A stretch of 64,000 nt of DNA, taken from Stenotrophomonas sp. 704A1 (GTDB lineage: Bacteria > Pseudomonadota > Gammaproteobacteria > Xanthomonadales > Xanthomonadaceae). Both the position numbers and the translations under genes were made by a program. Each line of letters starts with the position of its first letter. Within the stretch, counting starts at the first letter, position 1. The notes beneath the pieces were generated by a model. It was not told the origin of the DNA. It did no database searches and saw nothing but the letters and a program-made list of their open reading frames with translations. The stretch is taken from contig NZ_CP130831.1 of NCBI RefSeq assembly GCF_030549525.1, forward strand, positions 1,947,501 through 2,011,500. Reading direction: 5' to 3'. Positions 42,483 to 52,043 of this stretch are shown piece by piece.

Positions 42483-44261
42483 TCAATCGATGAACTGCAG
42501 GCGGGCCAGTTCCGCGTACAGACCGCCTTCAGCCAGCAGTTCAGCATGCGTGCCCTCGGCGACGATGCGGCCGTGGTCCATCACCACGATGCGGTCGGCC
42601 TTGAGCACGGTCGCCAGACGGTGGGCGATGACCACCGTGGTGCGGCCGGCCATCAACCGTTCCAGTGCCTGCTGGACGCTGTGCTCGCTCTGCGCATCGA
42701 GGGCGCTGGTGGCTTCGTCCAGTAGCAGGATCGGCGCGTCCTTCAGCAGTGCGCGGGCAATCGCCACGCGTTGCTGCTGGCCACCGGACAGGCGCGCGCC
42801 GCGCTCGCCCAGCTCGCTGTCGTAGCCCTGCGGCAACGCACGCAGGAAGGTGTCCGCCTCAGCAGCGCGGGCGGCGGCCTCCACCTCGGCATCGCTGGCC
42901 TGCAGGCGGCCGTAGCGGATGTTGTCGCGCGCACTGGCGGCGAACAGCGTGGGCTGCTGTGGCACCAGCGCCAGCTGGGCGCGCAGCTCGGCCGGGTCGA
43001 CGTCGCGCACGTCGATGCCGTCCACGCAGATGCGGCCACCGGCGGGGTCATGGAAGCGCAGCAGCATCGACAGCACCGTGCTCTTGCCGGCGCCCGACGG
43101 CCCGACCAGGGCCACGGTCTCGCCGGGGCGCACGTGCAGGCTGAACCGATCCAGCGCGGCCTGGTCCGGTCGCTGCGGGTAGTGGAACACCACGTCGTCG
43201 AACCGGATCTCGCCGCGCAGCGGTTGCGGCAATGCATGCGGCTGCGCCGGCGCGCGGATCTCGATGTCTTCCTGCAGCAGTTCGCCGATGCGGCCCATGC
43301 CGCCGGCCGCGCGTTGCAGCTCGTTCCAGACCTCGGCCAGCGCACCGACCGAACCACCGCCGATCAGCGCGTACAGCACGAACTGGCCCAGCGTGCCGGC
43401 ACTCATGCGACCATCGATGACATCGTGCGCGCCCAGCCACAGCACGCCGACGATGGCGCCGAACACCAGCAGGATCGCGCTGGCGGTGACCAGCGACTGC
43501 GCGCCGATGCGGCGGCGTGCGGCGCGGATGGCATCGCCCAGGGCATGGTCGAAACGTCCGCGTTCATAAGGTTCGCGTGCATGCGCCTGCACCGTGCGCA
43601 CCGCGCCCAGGGTTTCGCTGGCCAGGCTGTTGGCATCGGCGATGCGGTCCTGGCTGCTGCGCGCGACGGTTCGCAGCTTGCGCGCGCCGATGATGATGGG
43701 CAGCACCGCCAGCGGAATGCCGAGCAGCGACCAGGCGGCCAGCCGCGGGCTGGTAACGAACAGCATGGCCAGACTGCCCACCACGGTGACACTGCTGCGC
43801 AGCGCCACCGACATGGTCGAGCCGACCACGCTGCGCAGCAGTTCGCTGTCGGCGGTGAGCCGCGATACCAGCTCGCCACTGCGGCTGCGATCATGGAAAC
43901 CCGCACCCAGCTGGATCAGGTGTGCGTACAGGCGGCTGCGCAGGTCCGCCACGACCTTCTCGCCCAGCAGCGAAACGAAATAGAAGCGTGCCGCGGTCGC
44001 CAGTGCCAGCACCACCGCCACCAGCATCAGCAGTGCGAAGGCGCGGTTGATCTGGCCCCCGCTGCTGAAACCGTGGTCGATCATCTGCTTCACGGCGGGC
44101 GGCAGGCTGAGGGTGGCTGCCGATGAGACGGCCAGGGCCAGCAGCCACGCGCTGAACAACCCGCCATGGCGGCGCACGAACGGCCACAGTGTGCGCAGGC
44201 TGCCGAGGCGGCGCAGCGGCGGGGAGGCCGGATCGGCGGCCGGTGCGTCCTTGTCAGTCAT
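42483..44261 (-). CDS. ABC exporter (fused permease-ATPase), MsbA-related
   Basis: 592 aa from the ATG at 44261 (MTDKDAPAADP); starts at 44273 or 44294 are possible. Six hydrophobic segments in the first ~330 residues are followed by the ATPase domain with Walker A GPSGAGKST, Q-loop QLALVPQQPTLF, signature LSGGQQQRVAIARALL and Walker B ILLLDEATSALD. It is a half-transporter that dimerises. The pattern resembles MsbA-related lipid or drug exporters. It overlaps the YigZ-like gene by 8 bp, suggesting one transcript. Confidence 0.92.
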   Translation of the reverse strand: MTDKDAPAADPASPPLRRLGSLRTLWPFVRRHGGLFSAWLLALAVSSAATLSLPPAVKQMIDHGFSSGGQINRAFALLMLVAVVLALATAARFYFVSLLGEKVVADLRSRLYAHLIQLGAGFHDRSRSGELVSRLTADSELLRSVVGSTMSVALRSSVTVVGSLAMLFVTSPRLAAWSLLGIPLAVLPIIIGARKLRTVARSSQDRIADANSLASETLGAVRTVQAHAREPYERGRFDHALGDAIRAARRRIGAQSLVTASAILLVFGAIVGVLWLGAHDVIDGRMSAGTLGQFVLYALIGGGSVGALAEVWNELQRAAGGMGRIGELLQEDIEIRAPAQPHALPQPLRGEIRFDDVVFHYPQRPDQAALDRFSLHVRPGETVALVGPSGAGKSTVLSMLLRFHDPAGGRICVDGIDVRDVDPAELRAQLALVPQQPTLFAASARDNIRYGRLQASDAEVEAAARAAEADTFLRALPQGYDSELGERGARLSGGQQQRVAIARALLKDAPILLLDEATSALDAQSEHSVQQALERLMAGRTTVVIAHRLATVLKADRIVVMDHGRIVAEGTHAELLAEGGLYAELARLQFID

Positions 44262-44859
44262 CCTGGTCGTCATCTTGTGTGCGGATACGATCACGAGTGG
44301 CGTCGCGCAGGCGGATTTTCAATGCGTCGACCTGATCCACAGGCAATTCAACCCGCAATCGTACCCCGTTGGCATCGAACTGTTCATCGCGCTTCTCGGC
44401 GGCATGCACCGGCAGGGCGGCATGCAGCGTGCCCAGATCCTCGAACCCGGCCAGCAGCTGCAGCCGCGCCATGGCGACCAGCGGCACGCGCGGCGCGGTG
44501 CGCAGGCACTCGGCGGCGGCACCGCCATACGCGCGTACGAGACCGCCGGCGCCGAGCTTGATGCCACCGAACCAGCGGGTGACCACCACCATCACCCGGT
44601 CGAAGCCCTGGCCGTCGAGGGCGGCCAGGATCGGGCGCCCGGCAGTGCCTGCCGGTTCGCCATCATCGCTGGAACGGTACTCCTGGCCGTGACGGTAGGC
44701 CCAGCAGTTGTGGGTGGCGTCGGCAACCGACACCTGCTGCAGGAACGCAAGGGCCGCAGCGCCGCCGTCGATCGGCGCAGCATGCGCGATGAAGCGGCTG
44801 TGCTTGATCTCCAGCGTGTGGCTGACCGGTTGGGCGAGGGTATCGGGCATCCCGCTCAT
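44254..44859 (-). CDS. IMPACT/YigZ family protein
   Basis: 201 aa from 44859; an in-frame ATG at 44850 is equally plausible. HSRFIAHAAPIDGGAAALAFLQQV, DATHNCWAYRHG, SSDDGEPAGTAGRPILAAL and VVVTRWFGGIKLGAGGLVRAYG are all signature YigZ/UPF0029 motifs. The second domain is EF-G domain V-like. It has been linked to translation regulation in eukaryotic homologues; the bacterial role is unclear. Confidence 0.93.
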   Translation of the reverse strand: MSGMPDTLAQPVSHTLEIKHSRFIAHAAPIDGGAAALAFLQQVSVADATHNCWAYRHGQEYRSSDDGEPAGTAGRPILAALDGQGFDRVMVVVTRWFGGIKLGAGGLVRAYGGAAAECLRTAPRVPLVAMARLQLLAGFEDLGTLHAALPVHAAEKRDEQFDANGVRLRVELPVDQVDALKIRLRDATRDRIRTQDDDQDD

Positions 44860-44884
44860 TCTACGGGCTTGCCGCCGATGTGCC

Positions 44885-45880
44885 TCAGTCGTCCAGCAGC
44901 GGCCGCAGGTCCTTCGGCAGGCGCGATTCCGGGTACTGCTGCAGGTAGCGTTCCAGGCTCGCACGCGCCAGGTCGAGGTCGCCACCATCGCGGCGTTCGC
45001 GGATCTTCTGCAGCCATTGCCGGCGCGGCAGTTGTGCATCGGCCTGCACTTCGGCCTGCACCGCAGCGGCGCTCAGCCCTGCATCGCTGGCGCGGCGCAT
45101 CACGCCGGGGGCGGTCCTGGCGGTCGCTGCCTGCCGCGCAGCACGGGCGTCACCGCGTTCTTCGGTGCCGTCCTGGCCGGCATCGGCGACGTCGCTCGTC
45201 GGCGTGGCCGCGCGGCGAGCCTTCATTGCAGCCGATGGCGCGGCCAGTGGCGCGGGCGTCGAATAGGCTTCAAGCGCGGCGGCGGGGGCCTGCGGCGGTG
45301 CGACCGGCGGCGGTGGCGCTGCAGGCGCCGCGAAGGCGGAATCGGCCATCGGTGCCGGAGGCGGCGCCATGACCGGTGCCGGCTTCGGTGGCGTGGCAGG
45401 TTCCGCCTTTGCCGATGCGGCTGCGGCGGCGGGCGCCGGCTCGGCCGTGGCGGCACGCGGTCTGGCGGCCGTTGCCGATGGCGGTGGAGGCGGCTCGGCG
45501 GCGTCGAGGGTGGCTGCGCTGCTGTTCTCAGCGGCGTAGCCGCTGGCCGCATCGGCGGGCCGGTCGTCGGGCGTCGGGGCCGAGGCGATCTGCGCCTCGG
45601 CCGGGATCGGTGGCGGCTCCGGCCGCATCTGCCAGGCAATGCCGATGGCGAACACCATCGAAGCGGCGATGCCGAACACGGCGGGCCAGCGCGGGCGTGG
45701 GCGCCGCGCGCGCGCTGCGGCGGCGGGCGCGGGTGCCTGCTGCACCGGTGCGTCCACCGCGGCGCGTGCCGCGGCGAGGATGGCGGCGTCCAGCGCCGGT
45801 GGCGGGCCCTGTTCGGCCCGACGGCCGAGCAGGCGCGCCAGCTCGCGTTCTTCCGGCGTCAACGGATCGTCTCTGTTCAT
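44885..45880 (-). CDS. Probable anti-sigma factor, membrane-anchored
   Basis: 331 aa. The N-terminus is short and cytoplasmic (RDDPLTPEERELARLLGRR), followed by one membrane segment at about residues 65-85 (WPAVFGIAASMVFAIGIAW). A very long Ala/Pro-rich segment of about 170 residues then leads to a C-terminal helical domain (LPRRQWLQKIRERRDGGDLDLARASLERYLQQYP). Its ATG overlaps the stop of the ECF sigma gene (ATGA), so it is probably the cognate regulator. No zinc-binding HxxxCxxC is seen. Confidence 0.72.
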   Translation of the reverse strand: MNRDDPLTPEERELARLLGRRAEQGPPPALDAAILAAARAAVDAPVQQAPAPAAAARARRPRPRWPAVFGIAASMVFAIGIAWQMRPEPPPIPAEAQIASAPTPDDRPADAASGYAAENSSAATLDAAEPPPPPSATAARPRAATAEPAPAAAAASAKAEPATPPKPAPVMAPPPAPMADSAFAAPAAPPPPVAPPQAPAAALEAYSTPAPLAAPSAAMKARRAATPTSDVADAGQDGTEERGDARAARQAATARTAPGVMRRASDAGLSAAAVQAEVQADAQLPRRQWLQKIRERRDGGDLDLARASLERYLQQYPESRLPKDLRPLLDD

Positions 45881-46569
45881 GCGTTCAATCCCGCACGCAG
45901 CTTGTCCATCGCATAGCGCAGCCGCGATTTCACGGTTTCCCGGCCAACGCCGGTGATCTGGCCGATCTCCTCCAGGCTCAGTTCCTGTTCCAGCCGCAGC
46001 TGCAGCACTTCACGCTGCTCGGCGGGCAGTTCTTCCATCGCCCGCTGGATGCGGCGACGCTGCTCGAATTCAGACAGTTCCGCTTCGGGGGTCTGTCCAT
46101 CCTCCAGCGCAGCCAGGCGCAGGTCGGCGTCGGCCGGTGCGGCCGGGCGATGACGGGCGGCGCGCCAGTGGTCGTTCAGGCGGTTGTGGGCGATGCGGAA
46201 CAGCCAGGTGCTGAACGCGGCCTCGGGTTGCCAGCCGGCCCGCGCACTGATCACGCGCTGCCACACATCCTGGAAGATCTCCTCGGCCAGCGCGGTGTCG
46301 CGCAGCTGCCGCAGCAGGAAGCCGAACAGGCGCTTGCGATGCCGCGCATACAGGCTTTCGAATGCCGGCAGATCGCCGCCGGCCCAGGCCAGCATCAAGG
46401 CTTCGTCGGTTGGCAGGGCGTCGGCATCCACGGCGCACAGGGTAAGCCCTGCCGGCGATGGCGCATAGACGTGGCGGGCGAGGGCACGGGCGTGGTTCAC
46501 GGCTCGGAACGGGAGAGGATCGACAGGAAAAACGTCCGGAGGCACGTTTCGGGGTTGGCGGGCTTCCAT
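45877..46569 (-). CDS. ECF-type RNA polymerase sigma factor
   Basis: Up to 230 aa. Sigma region 2 is DLPAFESLYARHRKRLFGFLLRQLRDTALAEEIFQDVWQRVI with the FSTWLFRIAHNRLNDHWR promoter-melting region. Region 4 is AMEELPAEQREVLQLRLEQELSLEEIGQITGVGRETVKSRLRYAMDKLR. The N-terminal ~50 residues are doubtful: if the start at 46569 is right, only about 20 bp separate it from the divergent GGDEF-EAL gene. A later start is likely. It is coupled with the anti-sigma gene. Confidence 0.9.
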   Translation of the reverse strand: MEARQPRNVPPDVFPVDPLPFRAVNHARALARHVYAPSPAGLTLCAVDADALPTDEALMLAWAGGDLPAFESLYARHRKRLFGFLLRQLRDTALAEEIFQDVWQRVISARAGWQPEAAFSTWLFRIAHNRLNDHWRAARHRPAAPADADLRLAALEDGQTPEAELSEFEQRRRIQRAMEELPAEQREVLQLRLEQELSLEEIGQITGVGRETVKSRLRYAMDKLRAGLNA

Positions 46570-46589
46570 TGCCCCCCGGGTGGCGCGCT

Positions 46590-49490
46590 ATGCTCGGTTA
46601 TTCAGGGGAGGCGACGCTCAGACGGCGCCAAGAGATCGTCATTTTGTCCACCCAAGCCGACCGCGCGCTGGAAGTGTCACCTCACGAGCCCGTGCTGAGC
46701 ACGGCGCTGGTTCGTGCGCTGCATGCATTGCTGCCGGAAACGGCCGTCGTGCGCGTGGGCTGGGACGATCCGCAGCTGGGCAGCGGGCAGGGAGGCTGGC
46801 CGGCCGACAGCAGCGGGGAGGACGTCTGGCAGTCGCTGGCCGAGCAGGCCGAAGGCTGCCATGGCTGGGAGTACGATCGCGCCCGCCTGCTGTTGTCGGT
46901 GCGCGGGGCGGCACCCTCGCCGGCGTGGTGGGGGGTGTCCCGGCAGGCCATGGAGCTGGCCCTGCAGCGTGGCCGCCAGGCCGGGCAGATCAAGGCGCTG
47001 GAGCAGGCCGAGCGCTTGCAGCAGGCGTTGTTCCAGATCGCCGACCTGGCCGGTGCCGACCTGGAGATGGGCGAGATGCTGCGCCATGTGCACGGCGTGC
47101 TCGGCACGCTGATGTACGCGGAAAACTGCTACATCGTCGAGTATGACGAGGTACGCGGGCAGATCCGCTTCCTGTACTTCGCCGACCAGGTGGACGATTT
47201 CGTCGCCGACCCGACGCACAGCTTCGACGTCGACGAGATGCCGCACAGCCTGACGGTCGCCCTGCTGCGGCACGGCCGTCCGTTGAGTGGCCCCTCGCGC
47301 GAGCTGCTGGCCCAGGTCGAGCAGGAGCACGATCCGCAGCGCGGCCCGGAAAGCCTGGACTGGCTGGGCGTGCCGATGCTGCGCGACGGACGCGTGTGCG
47401 GCGCGATCGTGGTGCAGAGCTATGAACACGGCGCGCGCTACCACGAGGCCGAGCGTGCGCTGCTGGGCTTCGTGGCCCAGCATGTGCAGACCGCGATGGA
47501 CCGGCGCCAGGCGCAGGTGCGGCTGGAGCAGCAGGTGGAACGACGCACGCTGGAACTGCAGCGCGCCAACCGCAGCCTGCAGGACGAAGTGGCCGAGCGA
47601 CGCCGCGCCGAACAGCTGCAGACCGCGCTGTACAACATTGCCGAGATGGCGATGTCGGCCGATAGCCTGGCGCAGTTCTATGGCCAGGTGCACGGGGTGG
47701 TCGGGCGGCTGCTGGATGCGCGCAACTTCTACATCGCGCTGGTCAACGCCGCGGGCGACGGCCTGGATTTCGTCTACTCGGTCGACGAGCACAACGCGAG
47801 CCGTGCACCGCGCGCGTTCAGCCGCGGGCTGACCGAATACGTGGTACGCCATCGGCGCCCGCTGCTGGCATCGCGGGCGCAGATCGATGCGCTGCTGGAA
47901 ACCGGCGAGGTGCGCGAATCCGGGGCACGCTCGCAATGCTGGCTGGGCGTGCCACTGCTGCGCGACGATGAAGTGGTCGGCGCGATCGTGGTGCAGAGCT
48001 ACAGCGAGCAGATCGCCTTCAGCGTGCACGACCAGCGCCTGCTCACCTTCGTGGCGCAGAACATCGGCACCGGGCTGGCCCGCCAGCGCGACCAGCAACG
48101 GTTGCGGTCGGCGCATGCCGAACTGGAAAAGCGGGTGGAGGAGCGCACCCGCGAGCTGGCCGAGGTGAATGACAAGCTGCTGGGCCAGATCGGCGAGCGT
48201 CTGCGCGCCGAGCAGCGCCTGACCCATCAGGCGATGCACGATGCGCTGACCGGACTGCCCAACCGGCTGCACCTGCTCGACCGGCTGCAGGACGCGCTGG
48301 CATTGGCCCGGCGCGAGGGCGGGCCGGTGTTCGCCGTGCTGTTCCTGGATCTGGACCGTTTCAAGCTGGTCAACGACAGCATCGGGCATGCGGCCGGTGA
48401 CCGCATGCTGGTGGAAGTGGCCAAGCGGATCGTGTCCATGACCGGCGCCGAGGATGTGGTGGCGCGGCTGGGCGGTGACGAATTCGCCGTGCTGCTGCAG
48501 TGCCCCCAGGGCCTGGCGCAGGCGCTGGATTTCGGCCAGCGGCTGCTGCTGGCCCTGCAGGAATCGATGTGGATCGCCGGCCGTGAGCTGTTCCCCTCGG
48601 GCAGCCTGGGCATCGCGCTGTGGAATCCGCGCTACCGGACCGGCGAGGAACTGCTGCGCGACGCCGACGCGGCGATGTACCGGGCCAAGGCCCAGGGCCA
48701 TGATCGCTGTTCGATCTTCGACGAGGACATGCGCGAACAGGCGATGCGCAGCCTGGACCTGGAAGCGGACCTGCGCAGGGCGATCAACAACCGCGATTTC
48801 GTGCCGTTCTACCAGCCGATCGTGCGCCTGTCCGATGGCGAGGTGGTCGGTCACGAGGCGCTGCTGCGCTGGAAGCACGAGCGCCGCGGGCTGCTGCTGC
48901 CGGGGGCGTTCCTCGAGCTGGGCGAGGAAAGCGGCCTGATCGAACAGGTGGACTGGCTGATCTACGAGCAGGTCATCGCCGGGCTCGCCGACGGCGGACG
49001 CGGCTATGTGTCGGTCAACGTGTCGCCCCGGCATTTCCGCTCGGCCGGATTCAGTGCGCGCCTGTTCGGCCTGCTGGAAGCATGCGCGGCGGACCCGCGG
49101 CGGCTGCGGCTGGAGATCACCGAGGTGGCGCTGCTCGACGACGGCCCGCATACGCTGCGTATCCTGAAGGGCCTGCGCGAGCGCGGCATCCAGGTGCAGC
49201 TGGATGATTTCGGCACGGGTTTCTCCGCGCTCTCCTATCTGCACCGGTTCCCGATCAGTACCCTGAAGATCGATCAGAGTTTCATCGCCGGCCTGCACGG
49301 GCCGGAAGCGCAGAGCACGCGTGCGCTGGTGGAAGGCGTGCTGTCGCTGGCGCGTACGCTGGGCATCGAAACCATCGGCGAAGGCATCGAAACCGAGGCG
49401 CAGCGCGACACCTTGTTCGAACTGGGCTGCGACTACGGCCAGGGGTACCTGCTGGGGCGGCCGGCACCGTGGACGCGCGCGGCGGCCTGA
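46590..49490 (+). CDS. Cyclic di-GMP enzyme with two GAF domains, GGDEF and EAL
   Basis: About 966 aa from the ATG at 46590; a TTG at 46643 is an alternative. Two GAF-like domains (each with WLGVP...LRD...GAIVVQSY) lie at about residues 145-310 and 345-510, each followed by a coiled coil. GGDEF is intact (RLGGDEFAVL), with no RxxD inhibitory site. The EAL domain has GHEALLRW, NVSPRHF, LEITE, LDDFGTG, LKIDQSF, GEGIE and GQGYLLGRP, so the phosphodiesterase also looks active. It is a dual-function second-messenger enzyme under GAF ligand control. Confidence 0.92.
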   Translation: MLGYSGEATLRRRQEIVILSTQADRALEVSPHEPVLSTALVRALHALLPETAVVRVGWDDPQLGSGQGGWPADSSGEDVWQSLAEQAEGCHGWEYDRARLLLSVRGAAPSPAWWGVSRQAMELALQRGRQAGQIKALEQAERLQQALFQIADLAGADLEMGEMLRHVHGVLGTLMYAENCYIVEYDEVRGQIRFLYFADQVDDFVADPTHSFDVDEMPHSLTVALLRHGRPLSGPSRELLAQVEQEHDPQRGPESLDWLGVPMLRDGRVCGAIVVQSYEHGARYHEAERALLGFVAQHVQTAMDRRQAQVRLEQQVERRTLELQRANRSLQDEVAERRRAEQLQTALYNIAEMAMSADSLAQFYGQVHGVVGRLLDARNFYIALVNAAGDGLDFVYSVDEHNASRAPRAFSRGLTEYVVRHRRPLLASRAQIDALLETGEVRESGARSQCWLGVPLLRDDEVVGAIVVQSYSEQIAFSVHDQRLLTFVAQNIGTGLARQRDQQRLRSAHAELEKRVEERTRELAEVNDKLLGQIGERLRAEQRLTHQAMHDALTGLPNRLHLLDRLQDALALARREGGPVFAVLFLDLDRFKLVNDSIGHAAGDRMLVEVAKRIVSMTGAEDVVARLGGDEFAVLLQCPQGLAQALDFGQRLLLALQESMWIAGRELFPSGSLGIALWNPRYRTGEELLRDADAAMYRAKAQGHDRCSIFDEDMREQAMRSLDLEADLRRAINNRDFVPFYQPIVRLSDGEVVGHEALLRWKHERRGLLLPGAFLELGEESGLIEQVDWLIYEQVIAGLADGGRGYVSVNVSPRHFRSAGFSARLFGLLEACAADPRRLRLEITEVALLDDGPHTLRILKGLRERGIQVQLDDFGTGFSALSYLHRFPISTLKIDQSFIAGLHGPEAQSTRALVEGVLSLARTLGIETIGEGIETEAQRDTLFELGCDYGQGYLLGRPAPWTRAAA

Positions 49491-49509
49491 GCCGCCACGC
49501 AGCGGCGGC

Positions 49510-50103
49510 TCAACGCAGGGCGGCGCGGCGCTTCTCGTCGATCCACTTCGATGCCTGGGCCGGCTGGTAGGCCTGCATCCACGCCAGCATGTCCTCGATG
49601 TCCGAGCCATACCACAGGTCCTGGCGCTGCTCCGGGTGCAGGAACCGTTCCTCGACCATGCGATCGATCATGCCGATCAGCGGCGCGTAGAAGCCGTCCA
49701 CGTCGAGGAAGGCGCAGGGCTTGTTGCCGATGCCGAGCTGGCGCCAGGTGAGCATCTCGAAGATCTCTTCCATGGTGCCGAAGCCGCCGGGCAGGGCGAC
49801 GAAGCCGTCGGACAGGTCGAACATGCGCGACTTGCGTTCATGCATCGAGCCCACGATCTCCAGTTCGGTCAGGCCGCGGTGGGCCACTTCCCAATCGGCC
49901 AGCTGGCGCGGGATCACGCCGGTCACCTCGCCGCCGGCGGCCAGCACCGCATTGGCCACGGTGCCCATAAGGCCGACGTTGCCGCCGCCGTACACCAGGC
50001 GCATGCCGTCGCGGGCAATGCGGTCGCCCAGCGCGATCGCGCGCTCGGTGTAGGCCGGCTTGCTGCCGGCATTGGAGCCACAGTAAACACAGATCGACTT
50101 CAT
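49510..50103 (-). CDS. LOG-family nucleotide-binding protein (TIGR00730)
   Basis: 197 aa from the ATG at 50103. KSICVYCGSNAGSKPAY, YGGGNVGLMG, ERKSRMFDLSDGFVALPGGFGTMEEIFEMLTW are the LOG family motifs. Members remove ribose 5'-monophosphate from nucleotides such as cytokinin precursors. In bacteria the physiological substrate is often unclear. It stands alone, facing the GGDEF-EAL gene end. Confidence 0.92.
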   Translation of the reverse strand: MKSICVYCGSNAGSKPAYTERAIALGDRIARDGMRLVYGGGNVGLMGTVANAVLAAGGEVTGVIPRQLADWEVAHRGLTELEIVGSMHERKSRMFDLSDGFVALPGGFGTMEEIFEMLTWRQLGIGNKPCAFLDVDGFYAPLIGMIDRMVEERFLHPEQRQDLWYGSDIEDMLAWMQAYQPAQASKWIDEKRRAALR

Positions 50104-50210
50104 GGATCTTCCTGTCTCATTTCCGGAAACGAAAACGCCCCGCCGGCAACCGGGGAGCCGGTCGCAGGGCAGGGTGTACGCGCGATTATGAGCCCTTGCC
50201 GTTGCCCGCA

Positions 50211-50284
50211 GTAGAGCCGAGCCATGCTCGGCTGCTCTTCGTTCACATCGCGGCAAAGGCTGAGTCGAGCATGGCTCGACTCTC
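50211..50284. repeat. SMAG-like REP inverted pair
   Basis: GTAGAGCCGAGCCATGCTCG (50211-50230) and its inverted partner GAGTCGAGCATGGCTCGACT (50262-50281) form two hairpins in opposite orientation, between the LOG and aminotransferase genes. Confidence 0.75.
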
Positions 50285-50301
50285 CAAACACCAGGCCAGG
50301 C

Positions 50302-51798
50302 TTACGCCGCAGCCGCCTGCTCGCGGCGCGGGCCTTCGCGCAGGGCGCGGCCGACCATGCCCACCAGCAGGTCCAGCTCTTCACTGTCCATGCCGAAGTG
50401 CGGGGTGAAGCGCAGTGAGTTCTCGCCGCCGTGGATCACATTGATGCCGTGCTGGCGCAGCCACTCTTCGGTGGAATTGGCGCCGTAGCACTTGAACTGC
50501 GGGGCCAGCTCGCAGGAGAACAGCAGGCCGGTGCCCTGCACCTTGGTGATCAGGCCGCCCAGATCGGCACGCAGCTGCTCCAGCTTGCGCACCGCTTCGG
50601 CGCCGCGTTCAGCGATGTTGGCGCGCACCTGCGGGGTCAGCTGGGCCAGGGTGGCGCAGGCCACGTCCAGGGCCCGCGGGTTGCTGGTCATGGTGTTGCC
50701 GTAGATGCCCTTGCGGTACAGCTGCGCGGCATGGTCGGTCACCGCCAGCACGGACAGTGGGTACTGCGCGGCGTTCAGCGCCTTGGAATAGGTTTCCATG
50801 TCCGGCGGGTCCAGGCCCTCGAAGCCGGGGTAATCGACCACCGACAGGACACCGTGGGCGCGCAGGCCCGCCTGGATCGAATCGAGCAGCAGCAGGCTGC
50901 CGTGACCGCGGGTCAGCTCGCGGGCCAGCGCATAGAAGGCCGGCGGCACCGAGCGGCCCGGATCGCCTTCGCCCATCACCGGTTCCAGGAACACCGCCTC
51001 GATGAACCACTGGTTGCGTGCCGCGTCCTCGAACACCTTGCGCAGGCCGGCCTCGTCGTACGGCGCCACGGTGATCACCGAGTCTTCGCCGCGGTAACTG
51101 GCCAGGTGCTGCAGATAGGTCTTGCGGCTGGAATCGGAATACAGCGCCGGGCGATCGGTACGGCCATGGAAGCTGCCCTTGACCACCACGCGCTTGATCG
51201 CCGCCCCGGCGTGGCGGGCGCCCGGGTCGGTCTGCAGCTTGGCGTTGACGTCGGCAATGCGCGCGGCCAGTCCCACCGCTTCGGAACCGGAGTTCAGGCA
51301 CATGAAACGGGTGAACGGGCAGCCGCCGCGACGGTGGCCGATCTCGGCGCGCAGCGCCGCGATGAAGCGGTGCTGGGACAGGCTGGGCGTCATGATGTTG
51401 GCCATCACCTGCGGCCGCGCCATCGCCTCCAGCACGGCATCCGGGGTGTGGCCGAAGCCGAGCATGCCGTAGCCGCCGGCGTCGTACAGCACCGCGCCCT
51501 TCAGGGTGACCACCCAGGGGCCGCGCGCGGCCAGCGCCACGTACGGGGTCACCGCATCGTCGGCGTAGAAATTGACGAAGCCATCCTGCATCGCATCGAT
51601 CTGCGCCTGCTCATCCTGTGCCAGCAGCGGCCCCAGCTCGGCCTGCACGCGCGCGAACTCGGCAGCGGCAGCGTCCACCGCGGCGATCAGCTGCGGGTGG
51701 TTGGCGGACAGGGCGGTCAGGGTGGCATCGTCCAGGCCGGTGGTGAGGCGGGTGCCGGGCTGGGCGCGGAGGGGGGCGAGGCGTTCGATGAAGCTCAT
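50302..51798 (-). CDS. Class III PLP-dependent aminotransferase
   Basis: 498 aa from the ATG at 51798. GTP-fold class III features include CLNSGSEAVGLAARIADV, VVKGSFHGRTDRPALYSD, IEAVFLEPVMGEGDPGRSVPPAFY and ETYSKALNAAQYPLSVLAV with the pyridoxal lysine. The usual Asp in the cofactor strand (LLLLDSIQAGL) is present. The ~75-residue N-terminal extension before FVNFYADDAVTPYV is longer than in acetylornithine-type enzymes. The substrate cannot be assigned. Confidence 0.87.
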   Translation of the reverse strand: MSFIERLAPLRAQPGTRLTTGLDDATLTALSANHPQLIAAVDAAAAEFARVQAELGPLLAQDEQAQIDAMQDGFVNFYADDAVTPYVALAARGPWVVTLKGAVLYDAGGYGMLGFGHTPDAVLEAMARPQVMANIMTPSLSQHRFIAALRAEIGHRRGGCPFTRFMCLNSGSEAVGLAARIADVNAKLQTDPGARHAGAAIKRVVVKGSFHGRTDRPALYSDSSRKTYLQHLASYRGEDSVITVAPYDEAGLRKVFEDAARNQWFIEAVFLEPVMGEGDPGRSVPPAFYALARELTRGHGSLLLLDSIQAGLRAHGVLSVVDYPGFEGLDPPDMETYSKALNAAQYPLSVLAVTDHAAQLYRKGIYGNTMTSNPRALDVACATLAQLTPQVRANIAERGAEAVRKLEQLRADLGGLITKVQGTGLLFSCELAPQFKCYGANSTEEWLRQHGINVIHGGENSLRFTPHFGMDSEELDLLVGMVGRALREGPRREQAAAA

Positions 51799-52043
51799 TG
51801 CAGATCTCCTGAAACAATGGGTCGCACGGGCTTTCAAAAGCAAAACGCGCGTCTTCACGCGCGCTGGGGCGGGCTCGTGCAGCGGACTTCCAGCCCGATG
51901 CTAGCACTTGTTTTTTTGCGCGATAACCCCGCAAAAGACTGCTGCATAGCAGCATTTTGCGCGACGTTCGCCACGAAGCACGCCGGCTCGCGGACGCTGC
52001 ACGTACAATGCGCGCCATTGTCGACCTGTTGCCGCCCACTGCC

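Noticed and set aside
46677..49610. A 977-codon minus-strand open frame opposite the GGDEF-EAL gene
   Set aside because: The + strand protein has multiple intact enzyme motifs; the antisense frame is compositional.
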